DNA from: Nordella sp. HKS 07
GTDB lineage: Bacteria; Pseudomonadota; Alphaproteobacteria; Rhizobiales; Aestuariivirgaceae
Direction of reading: 5' to 3'
Assembly: GCF_011046735.1 (NCBI RefSeq)
Contig: NZ_CP049258.1
Coordinates: 4,730,001 to 4,794,000, forward strand
DNA: 64,000 bases
Shown here: piece by piece, positions 42,653 to 50,808 of the stretch
Numbering within the stretch: the stretch's first letter is position 1
Layout of the letters: every line of letters begins with the position of its first letter
Program-made: the position numbers and the translations under genes
The notes under the pieces: generated by a model
Database searches by the model: none
Told to the model about the DNA's origin: nothing
What the model saw: the letters and a program-made list of their open reading frames with translations, nothing else

Positions 42653-43579
42653 GTGCCCACCGCCATCTGCCTCACGCCCGACCGGCGTTTTTTCGGACCG
42701 GCACTCTGTGTCGCCGCGCAGATCATCGCCTGCGGGCTGCCGCCGGATGCGGATATCTTTCTTGTCTGCGAGGAGGGCGATGTGTGGCCGCGCGTCGACA
42801 TGATCGATGAGCCGCTGAAGAGCCGGCTGCAGCTTCTGGTGACCTCCTTTCACGACGTGACGCGCGACCTGCCGACCAACAGCAATGGCGAGCATGCGAT
42901 CACCAGGCGGCTGTTTCTCGATCGCGTATTGCCTGAGCGTTATGACCGCATCATTCCGGTCGATTCCGACATAATGGTCGTCAATGAGGGGCTGGCGCCG
43001 CTCATCGGCCTCGATCTCGGCGGTAAGGTCATGGCGGCAGCCACCGATATGATCTCCTACATGGATTGGGGCGGCCATCTGGTCGATGAGTTCAAGGCCT
43101 ATCGCTCAGGCCTCGGCATGGCGGCTGACACGCTCTATTTCAACAACGGCCTCACCGTGATCGACCGCGCCGCCTGGCGGGACGCCGAGCTCGGCGAGCG
43201 CACCTTGCGTTTCATTTCCGACAATCCGCTTCTGTGTCTGCGCTTCGAGCAGAGCGCGCTCAATGCGCTGTTGAAGGGCGATGTTGCCAGGCTGTCGCCG
43301 CGCTTTAATTTCATGGGCGATTTTCTGCGCCTCGATCTCGAAAGCGAGATCCGGCCCAATGTCTATCACTTCGTCAACCGGCCGAAGCCCTGGCAGGGTG
43401 GCTGGACCGGGAATCCTCGCTTCGCGCGCGCGTACAAGGAATGGTTCGCGGCATCGCCCTGGCCGGATTTCCCCGATGTCCGGCCTGCGGATCATCACAC
43501 GCCGGTCAATCACGATTTCAGAGAGCGGCTGCTTGCATTTCTGCGGACGCAGACATTCGCGGATGGTTGGTCTGCGTGA
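42653..43579 (+). CDS. Glycosyltransferase family 8-like protein
   Basis: 308 residues from GTG 42653 (AGAGAGG just upstream); a longer open frame to 42386 overlaps the preceding gene and is not used. The nucleotide-sugar/metal DxD motif is in RIIPVDSDIMVVN at about residue 102, followed by YFNNGLTVIDR and an HFVNRPKPWQGG block near the C-terminus, the pattern of GT8 lipopolysaccharide galactosyl/glucosyltransferases. It probably acts on a surface polysaccharide. Its 3' end overlaps the convergent ATP-grasp gene by 62 bases, and that gene may act on the same glycan. Confidence 0.8.
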   Translation: MPTAICLTPDRRFFGPALCVAAQIIACGLPPDADIFLVCEEGDVWPRVDMIDEPLKSRLQLLVTSFHDVTRDLPTNSNGEHAITRRLFLDRVLPERYDRIIPVDSDIMVVNEGLAPLIGLDLGGKVMAAATDMISYMDWGGHLVDEFKAYRSGLGMAADTLYFNNGLTVIDRAAWRDAELGERTLRFISDNPLLCLRFEQSALNALLKGDVARLSPRFNFMGDFLRLDLESEIRPNVYHFVNRPKPWQGGWTGNPRFARAYKEWFAASPWPDFPDVRPADHHTPVNHDFRERLLAFLRTQTFADGWSA

Positions 43580-44891
43580 TCTCGCGCATCAAGTGATGCG
43601 CCAGAAGCTTACCGAAGCGGCCATTGCCCCAGGGACCATTGAGCCGTTGCTCGATCTCCACATCGGGTGATTTGTTGGCCTCGAGAATGATGGGCCCGCG
43701 CGCGGTGACCGCGATGTCCCAGCCGACGTTTATGGGCGAGCCCAATTGCGCATGCGTGGAGAGCGCCAGCGCCAAGGCCTCGGGCCAGAAGGGGACCTTG
43801 CGGTCGGTGATCCGGGCGCCGGTCACGGGATGATGATCGAGCCAGCGCGCGATAGGCGATGAATTCGACGCGGGGCCGAGCACACCGGTAACCGGATCGA
43901 CCGCGGCGGCGATGCCGTCCTGCGTTTCGACGACGCGCCGGCGAAATTGCGACATGCGGAACATCGTGAACAGATGCTCGACTTTGCCCGCCTCGTTCAG
44001 CATCGTATGCAGTCGGAAGGTGCACAGGGCGCCGGCCGACAGGTCGCCTATTTCCGGATGATTGGCGAGGCACTCATAGACGAGATAGGCCTGCTTCTGT
44101 GAGAGCTTGGCTAGTCTCTCCGTCAGCTGCTTCGCATCGAGCACGCTGCTGTGGCCGTGCCGGTGATAGCGTCCGTCAGCATGCGCCCATCGTTCGGCGC
44201 CGCTGCCGCCATTCTCCTTGCGCGGTTTGAGGAAGAGATCGATCTTGGGCAGCGTGGTCTGCCCCGGATCCGTCCAGGCGAAGGCGCCGTTCGATATGAC
44301 GGCGAAAAGATGCGCCGTCGGCAGATCGCGGGCGGCGCAGAACTGATGGAAGGAAAGCTTGTCGTTGAGGATCCTGGCGCTTTCGCGCCGCACCGGGTCG
44401 TCACGATAGAGGCGCTTATAGAGCTGGCAGCCGCCTTTGATGTGACCCCGCAGGACATATTCCTGCGCGCGCGACCAGTTCTGCCGGTCGTGCAGTTCGT
44501 AGGTGTAGAAGAAATTGACTGGGATGCCTTGCGTGAAGGCAAGCCGCATCTGATCGGCGAATTGCCCGATCATGCCGCGCCCGAAGCGGCGTGCGACATA
44601 GGCGCCATTGGCAAGGGTAAGGCCCAGCCCCCATAGCACCATGGCCGGCGGCCAGACGAAAACGACGAGCTTGCGCTTGAAGAAAGACATGTCCTTGAGG
44701 CGGGCGAGGATCTCCTCGCGATAGATATCGTGCAGCAGGGCCGACGTGCTCCCGGCAGGCGCACAGCCAGATCGGCAATAGAGCAACGGAAATGCGTGTA
44801 GCGCGGTCAGTGCCTGCGCTTCCATTACGCTCAGAACGGTGCCGCGCTTTGATCGGTGGGTCTGATTTGTCGGCAGCGATCTGGCCACCAT
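43518..44891 (-). CDS. ATP-grasp protein of the sugar-transfer-associated type
   Basis: 457 residues from ATG 44891 with GGAGGAG 4 bases upstream. A hydrophobic segment lies near residues 75-95 (FVWPPAMVLWGLGLTLANGA, 20 residues). The ATP-grasp core follows: ILNDKLSFHQFC, DLFLKPRKENGGSGAERW (ATP-binding Lys and glycine loop), YLVYECLANHPEI, TFRLHTML, NVGWDIAVTARGPIILEANK with the metal-binding Glu and Asn. It resembles the sugar-transfer-associated ATP-grasp family known from capsule/EPS loci. It would ligate a carboxylate to an amine or hydroxyl, perhaps decorating a glycan. Confidence 0.78.
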   Translation of the reverse strand: MVARSLPTNQTHRSKRGTVLSVMEAQALTALHAFPLLYCRSGCAPAGSTSALLHDIYREEILARLKDMSFFKRKLVVFVWPPAMVLWGLGLTLANGAYVARRFGRGMIGQFADQMRLAFTQGIPVNFFYTYELHDRQNWSRAQEYVLRGHIKGGCQLYKRLYRDDPVRRESARILNDKLSFHQFCAARDLPTAHLFAVISNGAFAWTDPGQTTLPKIDLFLKPRKENGGSGAERWAHADGRYHRHGHSSVLDAKQLTERLAKLSQKQAYLVYECLANHPEIGDLSAGALCTFRLHTMLNEAGKVEHLFTMFRMSQFRRRVVETQDGIAAAVDPVTGVLGPASNSSPIARWLDHHPVTGARITDRKVPFWPEALALALSTHAQLGSPINVGWDIAVTARGPIILEANKSPDVEIEQRLNGPWGNGRFGKLLAHHLMREITQTNHPRMSASAEMQAAAL

Positions 44892-45285
44892 CGAGCTCCT
44901 CCATGTGACAGGAGCGGGATGATGCGGTGGTCGGGCGGCGCCGCGGTGGCGCTGGATATACGGATTTGTAAATCCGTCGTAGCAAATGAGCAGCGCTCAC
45001 CGCACCTTCCGGCTTCCGTGCCACGGCGCATCGGCAAGTTTTCTGACACCTCGTAACAGGAATACTCACTACCGGATTTCCTCGATTGCTGGTCTTTCCT
45101 GGCGACGACAGGCTGTCGGGCCGGTCAGCGATCATGAGCTTGCTAAGATCGAGTCGTCTACCTTGTTCGATCGGCGCCATTGGCTCGACCGGCTGGCGCA
45201 TTCGCAATCGACGATGCCGGAGATCGAGAACGGCGGGGTCCGGGCATGCTTTCGGATAAAGATTGCCGAGTTGCTCTGATCCCCC
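44892..45285. other. Gene-free region upstream of the ATP-grasp gene
   Basis: 394 bases between the ATP-grasp start and the ROK-gene stop. Apart from the palindrome at 44960-44977 I see no gene, repeat or terminator; small open frames here lack ribosome-binding sites and recognisable products. Confidence 0.5.
44960..44977. promoter_or_regulatory. Perfect 18-base palindrome, candidate operator
   Basis: ACGGATTTGTAAATCCGT has 8-base arms and a 2-base centre, 68 bases upstream of the ATP-grasp start. Its symmetry and location suggest a binding site for a TetR- or MarR-type dimer; the regulator is not in view. Confidence 0.55.
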
Positions 45286-46485
45286 TCACACATACGGATT
45301 GAGCTCGCGGTAGAGCGGATTGAGCGTGGCGAGAAGCGGCAGAACCGCCGCGCCACGCGCCACCGCATCGGCGCCAAGCTCGCTCTTCATGAGACGCGGT
45401 AACGTGCGCTCGACGCGCCCGACCGATGGCAGCAACGGTTCGACCCGCTCCATGAAGGTGTCGATCAGCCAGTCCGGTGCATTGCCGCCGATCATGATCG
45501 ATTGCGGATCGAAGAGATTCTCGACCGCGTTGAGGCCGTTGCGCAAAGGCTCGACGCCTTGCGTGATCCAGTCCGCGATGACGGGATCGGCCGGGCCGAC
45601 GTGTTCGGCGAATTCCGCCATCGTCTGGACCTCGATGCCCCGGGTAGAGAGATGCCGCATGGCGCTGTCGACCGACACATAGGTTTCGAGGCAGCCGCTC
45701 TTGCCGCAGATGCAGTCATGCCCGCCCGGCACGACGGTGAGATGGCCAAGTTCACCGGCATTGCCGCTGGCACCGCCGAAGGCCGCGCTGTGCACCATGA
45801 CGCCGCTGCCGACGCCGATGCCGAAATAGACATAGACGAAATTGGTGAGCCGTCGAGCCGAAGCCCCGAAGCGCCATTCGGCGATGATGGCGCACTGGCC
45901 GTCATTGGCAAGCGACACATTGTAGCCGGTGGCCTCGCGCAACAGATCACGCAGAGCGATGCCGTCCCAGCCGGGCAGGCGTGGCGGGCTCAGGCCCTTG
46001 ACAGCGAAGGGGCCGGGCGTCGCCAGGCCGATGCCGAGGAAGCGCTCATCGGGGATCCGTGCCGAAGCGAGCAGCCGCCTGGCCGCCAGCTCGAGCTGAA
46101 TGACGGCGTGATGCGGCTCGAGATCGTTGAGCGCGTGATCCTCGCGATGGAGAACATCGCCCGCGAGATTGACGGCGATGGCCGACATCTGCCCGACATC
46201 GACATGGAAGCCGAGCGAGAAGGCACCGTCGGGATCGATGGCGAGTGGGGTCGGGGGCTTGCCGACGCGCCGCCCCGACGGCTTTGTTTCACGGACGAAC
46301 TGCATGGCGATGAGCTCATCGACGAGATCCGAGCTTGCCTGTTTGGAAAGCCCCGTCTCATCTGCGATGCCGGACCGCGAGATGCCCCCATTCATGCGGA
46401 TCGCGTCGAACACCACCCAGAGATTGATGAGCTTGGCCTTCACGGCATTGGTGGCGCTGAGAAGCATAAAATCTTTCCTGAACAA
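45286..46485 (-). CDS. ROK-family transcriptional regulator
   Basis: 399 residues (393 if ATG 46467 is used). An N-terminal winged helix-turn-helix (about 20-75: SRSGIADETGLSKQASSDLV, 20 residues) precedes an ROK sugar-kinase-like domain (about 85-390). The domain shows GIGLATPGPF, VSLANDGQCAIIAEW, the zinc motif with GHDCICGKSGCLETY and GNAGELGHL. It is divergent from a carbohydrate ABC transporter operon with 115 bases between, and a 27-base imperfect palindrome lies there, so it probably represses that operon until a sugar or sugar phosphate binds. Confidence 0.92.
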   Translation of the reverse strand: MFRKDFMLLSATNAVKAKLINLWVVFDAIRMNGGISRSGIADETGLSKQASSDLVDELIAMQFVRETKPSGRRVGKPPTPLAIDPDGAFSLGFHVDVGQMSAIAVNLAGDVLHREDHALNDLEPHHAVIQLELAARRLLASARIPDERFLGIGLATPGPFAVKGLSPPRLPGWDGIALRDLLREATGYNVSLANDGQCAIIAEWRFGASARRLTNFVYVYFGIGVGSGVMVHSAAFGGASGNAGELGHLTVVPGGHDCICGKSGCLETYVSVDSAMRHLSTRGIEVQTMAEFAEHVGPADPVIADWITQGVEPLRNGLNAVENLFDPQSIMIGGNAPDWLIDTFMERVEPLLPSVGRVERTLPRLMKSELGADAVARGAAVLPLLATLNPLYRELNPYV

Positions 46486-46494
46486 TCATTTGGT

Positions 46495-46521
46495 ATTAAT
46501 AAGTCAGAATGACTGAATAAT
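46495..46521. promoter_or_regulatory. Imperfect palindrome between ROK regulator and ABC operon
   Basis: ATTAATAAGTCA / GAA / TGACTGAATAAT match in 10 of 12 arm positions. It is AT-rich, 10 bases from the ROK start and about 80 bases before the binding-protein gene. TTGACA at 46524-46529 just downstream could be a -35 box. Likely the ROK operator. Confidence 0.6.
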
Positions 46522-46600
46522 TATTGACAGCCATTCTGTCTAGCATCAATCTCTACCGCACGCTCCCAAAGAGCGAAAAAAGAAGAGGGAGGATTGAAAC

Positions 46601-47887
46601 ATGTTCCACAGTTTTAGCCGCCGCAATTTCCTTAAAACCGGCGCCGCTGCCGGCGCCGTCACCGCGCTACCGGACTTCCTGAGCCGGACTGCCGGGGCGC
46701 AAGAGGCGGCGCTCAGTGTGTTTTCTCCGTTGCCACCGGATCCGGCTCCCCCGGGTGCCGCCAAATTCTCCGAAGACGCCTTCGCCAAATGGCAGGCCGA
46801 TAATGGTGCCAAGGTCGCCTATGAGATGCTGGCCTGGCCGCAGCTCCATGACCGCATGGCGACCGCTTTCGCCTCCGGCGCCGCCCCGTGGGACATCACC
46901 TATAATTGCGGCTGGGTGCCGGAATTCGAATCCTTCCTGACGCCCTATGCCGACAACCTGCCGAAGGCGCTGGTCGATGACCTGCCGGCCACGAGCTTCG
47001 CCACCACCACCGTCGGAGGCAAGCGCTATGGCACCGTCTTCACCTTGGCGCTCCTCACTCTGTTCTACAACAAGGAGCTCATGGAGCAGGCAGGCTTCAA
47101 GGAAGCGCCCAAGACCTGGGACGAGATGAAAGCCTGCGCCAAGGAAATGACCCGCGACGGGCGCTTCGGCTTCGTCCTGAATTACGGCGATCCCGCCGGC
47201 ATCGGTGGCACGGCAAGCTATTGGATGGTGTTCCTCCAGCAGGCCGGCGGCAAGGTCTATGGCGAGGACGGCATGCCCGCCTTCAAGACCGATGAAGGTG
47301 TTGCCGCCCTTCAGATGATGGTCGACCTCATGCCCTCGACCGATCCGGGCTCCATTTCCTATGCCGGCATCAACGACGCGACCAATGTGCTGCTCGCCGG
47401 CCGCGCCGGCATGATGATGAACTGGCCCTTCATGTGGAACGCCGGCAACGATCCCAAGCAGTCGCAGATTGTTGGCAAGATGACGAGCGCGGTGCTGCCG
47501 GCCGGACCCAAGGGCAGCGCGTCCATTGACGGCACCGATGCCTGGACCATCGTCAAGTCGAGCAAGAACCAGGAAAAGGCGCAGAAGCTCATCGAATTCT
47601 ATCTCGATGCCGAGGTGCAGAAGCGCCAGGTTCTCGACACCGGCTGGCTGCCGATCCGCTTGTCGGTGCTCGCCGATCCGGAAGTCCAGGCCAAGGCCCC
47701 CAATGCCGCCGTGGTACTGGAGCAGGCGAAGCATCCCTATGACAGCTTCGTCACCGCCGACTACAACCAGGTGACGGTCGCCGTCGGCACCGAGGTGCAG
47801 CAGGCCTTGCAGGGAACCAAGACCGCCGCACAGGCGATCTCCGACGCCCAAGACGCGGTGACCGCCATCGTCAAGCGGCGCGGCTGA
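46601..47887 (+). CDS. Carbohydrate ABC transporter substrate-binding protein (Tat-exported)
   Basis: 428 residues. A twin-arginine signal peptide, SRRNFLKTGAAAGAVTAL, ends near TAGAQ. The family 1 extracellular solute-binding fold follows, with MATAFASGAAPWDITYNCG, YNKELMEQAGFKEAPKTWDE (20 residues) and the late WTIVKSSKNQEKAQKLIEFY. It binds a sugar, sugar phosphate or amino sugar in the periplasm for the two permeases and ATPase downstream. A GGGAGG lies upstream of the ATG. The R4 palindrome just after its stop may keep its mRNA level above that of the permeases. Confidence 0.9.
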   Translation: MFHSFSRRNFLKTGAAAGAVTALPDFLSRTAGAQEAALSVFSPLPPDPAPPGAAKFSEDAFAKWQADNGAKVAYEMLAWPQLHDRMATAFASGAAPWDITYNCGWVPEFESFLTPYADNLPKALVDDLPATSFATTTVGGKRYGTVFTLALLTLFYNKELMEQAGFKEAPKTWDEMKACAKEMTRDGRFGFVLNYGDPAGIGGTASYWMVFLQQAGGKVYGEDGMPAFKTDEGVAALQMMVDLMPSTDPGSISYAGINDATNVLLAGRAGMMMNWPFMWNAGNDPKQSQIVGKMTSAVLPAGPKGSASIDGTDAWTIVKSSKNQEKAQKLIEFYLDAEVQKRQVLDTGWLPIRLSVLADPEVQAKAPNAAVVLEQAKHPYDSFVTADYNQVTVAVGTEVQQALQGTKTAAQAISDAQDAVTAIVKRRG

Positions 47888-47891
47888 GAAG

Positions 47892-47938
47892 AGCATCGGA
47901 CCGAAAAGTGCGTAGCGGTTTTCGGATCAATCCGATGC
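47892..47938 (+). repeat. Dispersed palindromic repeat R4, copy 1
   Basis: A nested hairpin: outer arms GCATCGGA/TCCGATGC and inner arms CCGAAAA/TTTTCGG. It lies 5 bases after the binding-protein stop. A near-identical copy (59530-59574, opposite strand) lies right after an ABC permease stop, in the same orientation relative to transcription. Confidence 0.85.
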
Positions 47939-47972
47939 GCGGATCAATAAACACAGCGCGACGGGGCACGCG

Positions 47973-48875
47973 ATGGTGAGCACTTTCGAGCAGAGGCGGC
48001 GAAGGACAGGTCTGTTCTTCGTCGCTCCGGCGCTGGTCGTGCTGGCCGCGATCCTCCTCTATCCGATCGTCGATTCGATCCTGCTGGCGTTGCAGCGCGT
48101 GCAATTGGCGGGCGGCGCGGTGACGCAGGAATGGATCGGCTTGAGCAATTTCGAGCGCCTATTCGCCGATCCCGTCTTCTGGAAAGCGGCCCGCAACACC
48201 GCCTATTTCTCCGTCATGGAAGTCGTGCTGGTGACATTCATCAGCCTCGGCGTGGCATTGCTACTCAACCATCCTAAGGGGCGATCGGGCTTCTTCCGCA
48301 TTCTTCTGATCGTGCCCTGGGCGATCGCGCCCGTCGCCAATGCGGTCCTGTGGAAATGGATCCTCCATGCCAATTACGGCGTGCTGAACGGCATCCTCAA
48401 GGTGCTGGGCGTGATCGACAGCAACCAAGTCTGGCTCGGGACCCCATTCTCGGCGATGAATTTCCTGCTCATCGTCGATGTCTGGAAATCGGTACCCTTT
48501 GTGGCGCTCCTGATGCTGGCGGGCCTCCAGCGCGTGCCACAATCGCTCTACCGCGCCGCCTATGTGGATGGCGCCGGCCCGTGGAGCAGCTTCCTGCATG
48601 TGACGCTGCCGACCATGCGCGGCGTCATCGCCATTGCCATCGTATTACAGACCATCTGGTCCTTGCGCGTCTTCGATCTCGTCTTCGTGCTGACACGCGG
48701 CGGGCCGGCGGACGCGACTGTGCTGCTCAACTTCCTCGCCTATCGCGTCACTTTCAATTTCCTCGATCTGGGCTATGGCGCGGCCATCGCCAATGTGATC
48801 TTCGCGCTGACCTTCCTGCTCGCCGCCGCCTATGTATGGCTTTTGTGGCCGCGCGAACCCAAAGGTGCCAGATGA
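47973..48875 (+). CDS. Carbohydrate ABC transporter permease (MalF/UgpA type)
   Basis: 300 residues with six transmembrane segments. The EAA coupling loop is AAYVDGAGPWSSFLHVTLP. Preceded by IVDVWKSVPFVALLMLAGLQ. It forms the inner-membrane channel with the next gene product, whose ATG overlaps its stop. Confidence 0.92.
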   Translation: MVSTFEQRRRRTGLFFVAPALVVLAAILLYPIVDSILLALQRVQLAGGAVTQEWIGLSNFERLFADPVFWKAARNTAYFSVMEVVLVTFISLGVALLLNHPKGRSGFFRILLIVPWAIAPVANAVLWKWILHANYGVLNGILKVLGVIDSNQVWLGTPFSAMNFLLIVDVWKSVPFVALLMLAGLQRVPQSLYRAAYVDGAGPWSSFLHVTLPTMRGVIAIAIVLQTIWSLRVFDLVFVLTRGGPADATVLLNFLAYRVTFNFLDLGYGAAIANVIFALTFLLAAAYVWLLWPREPKGAR

Positions 48876-49720
48876 GTTTCGCCAGGCATCAGGCGGGTGG
48901 CCCGGCGCGGCAGGCGATCGTCGTGCTCGGACTGCTTCTCTTCACCACGTGGTCGGTGGGTCCGATCCTGTGGTTGATCCTGTCGAGCCTGCTCGAGCAG
49001 AAGGCGCTGATAGCCCAGCCGCCCGATCTGTCGCCCGGGAGTTTCACCTTCGAGAATTTTTCGACCGTTCTCGCCGCGGCGGCCTCTCTCGGGCGCGGCA
49101 TCCTCAATTCGCTGATCGTCTCGCTCTTCTCGACCGCTTTGGCCCTGATCCTCGGCGCGCCGGCCGCCTATGCGCTGGCACGATTGCCGGTGCCACGCGC
49201 CAACGGATTAGCCTTTCTCATCCTCGCCACCCAGATGCTGCCCGGCATCGCCATCGCCATCCCGCTTTTTATCGTGATCAGCAAATTGGGCCTCATCGAC
49301 AATGTCCTGTCGCTCGGTATCGTCTATCTCTCCTTCAACCTGCCGATCGTGATCTGGATCCTGCGCGGCTTCTTCCTCGGCATCCCTGCCGGTATCGAGA
49401 AGGCGGCGGCGATCGACGGCGCCGGCACCTTCGCTACTTTCTGGTACGTCGTGCTGCCGATCTCGCTGCCGCCCTTGAGTGCTGCCGCTGTCTTCGCCTT
49501 TGTCGAGGCCTGGAACGAATTCTTCTTCGCGCTGATCCTGACGCGCCAGCAGGCCCAGACTGTGCCTCTGGTGATCGCGCAATTCGCCGGACAGTATCAG
49601 ACCGTCTTCGGGCAGATGATGGCCGCCGCCGTCATCAGCGTGGCGCCGGTCATCCTGCTGGCCATCCTGTTCCGCAACCAGATCATCCGCGGCTTCGCGG
49701 ACGGCATGATGAAAGGGTGA
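48872..49720 (+). CDS. Carbohydrate ABC transporter permease (MalG/UgpE type)
   Basis: 282 residues from ATG 48872, overlapping the preceding permease gene by ATGA; the open frame runs further upstream but that part lies inside the other permease gene. Six transmembrane segments, MalG-type EAA loop EKAAAIDGAGTFATFWYVVL (20 residues). Pairs with the upstream permease and the downstream ATPase. Confidence 0.92.
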   Translation: MSFARHQAGGPARQAIVVLGLLLFTTWSVGPILWLILSSLLEQKALIAQPPDLSPGSFTFENFSTVLAAAASLGRGILNSLIVSLFSTALALILGAPAAYALARLPVPRANGLAFLILATQMLPGIAIAIPLFIVISKLGLIDNVLSLGIVYLSFNLPIVIWILRGFFLGIPAGIEKAAAIDGAGTFATFWYVVLPISLPPLSAAAVFAFVEAWNEFFFALILTRQQAQTVPLVIAQFAGQYQTVFGQMMAAAVISVAPVILLAILFRNQIIRGFADGMMKG

Positions 49721-49727
49721 GATCCGA

Positions 49728-50786
49728 ATGGCCGCCATTGAACTGCGGAATGTCTCTAAGGTCTTCGGCGCCTACACCGCCTGCCGGGATGTCAACCTCT
49801 CCATCAGGGAGGGCGAATTCGTGACACTGCTCGGTGCTTCGGGTTGCGGCAAGACGACGACGCTGAACATGGTTGCGGGGCTCGATGATGCGAGCTCGGG
49901 CGACATCCTGATGAACGGCCGGCGTGTCAATGATCTATCGCCGGTCGAGCGTGACGTCGCCATGGTGTTCCAGAACTACGCGCTCTATCCGCATATGACG
50001 GTCGCCCGCAATATCGGCTTCACCTTGAAGATGCGCGGACTTCCGCCGGCCGAGATAAAGGCGCGCGTGGAGAAAGTCGCCTCGGCACTCGAGCTGTCCA
50101 CCATGCTCGACCGCCTGCCGGCGCAATTGTCGGGCGGCCAGCAGCAGCGTGTCGCCATCGGCCGGGCGCTGGTGCGCGAGCCCAGATACTTCCTGTTCGA
50201 TGAGCCATTCTCCAATCTCGACGCCAATTTGCGCCTGAAGATGCGCGCCGAGGTGAAGGAGCTGCATCAGCGCCTCGGCGTGACCTCGATCTTCGTCACC
50301 CACGACCAGGAGGAGGCGATGTCGATCTCGGACCGTATCGCGGTGATGAATGGCGGGCGCATCGAGCAGCTTGGCACGCCGGAGGAGATCTATGCGCGCC
50401 CCGCGACGCGTTATGTGGCGACATTCATCGGCAGTCCCCGCCTCGAACTGGCGGCGGGAGAGACCGGTGCGGACGGCACCATCAGGGTCGGATCGGCCGC
50501 CATTCCGCTCGCGGCGGGAGGCAAGCTGGGGCCGGGCTTACCCGTCGACTTCGGCGTGCGGCCCGAACATGTGAGGCTGGGCGAGGAGGGCATTCCCGCC
50601 ACCGTGCGGCTGGTGCAGCCGGTTGGTCCCACTACCCATGTGACGCTCGACTGGGAAGGGGGAACGCTGCTCGCGAGCCTTCCGGGATTCGTGCGGCTCA
50701 GTCCCGGCATGCCGGTCAAGGCCCTGATCGACAGCCGCCATCTTCTCGTTTTCGACCGCCAGAGCGGCGAGCGTCTCTCGCAGTAG
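49728..50786 (+). CDS. Carbohydrate ABC transporter ATP-binding protein (MalK/UgpC type)
   Basis: 352 residues. Walker A GASGCGKTTT (about residue 36), Q-loop FQNYALYPHMTV, signature LSGGQQQRVAIGRAL, Walker B YFLFDEPFSNLD and H-loop VTHDQEEAM. The C-terminal 115 residues form the OB-type regulatory domain of CUT1 ATPases (FGVRPEHVRLGEEG). Energises the two permeases directly upstream. Confidence 0.94.
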   Translation: MAAIELRNVSKVFGAYTACRDVNLSIREGEFVTLLGASGCGKTTTLNMVAGLDDASSGDILMNGRRVNDLSPVERDVAMVFQNYALYPHMTVARNIGFTLKMRGLPPAEIKARVEKVASALELSTMLDRLPAQLSGGQQQRVAIGRALVREPRYFLFDEPFSNLDANLRLKMRAEVKELHQRLGVTSIFVTHDQEEAMSISDRIAVMNGGRIEQLGTPEEIYARPATRYVATFIGSPRLELAAGETGADGTIRVGSAAIPLAAGGKLGPGLPVDFGVRPEHVRLGEEGIPATVRLVQPVGPTTHVTLDWEGGTLLASLPGFVRLSPGMPVKALIDSRHLLVFDRQSGERLSQ

Positions 50787-50808
50787 ATTTCAAGGAAAGG
50801 CAAAAGCC

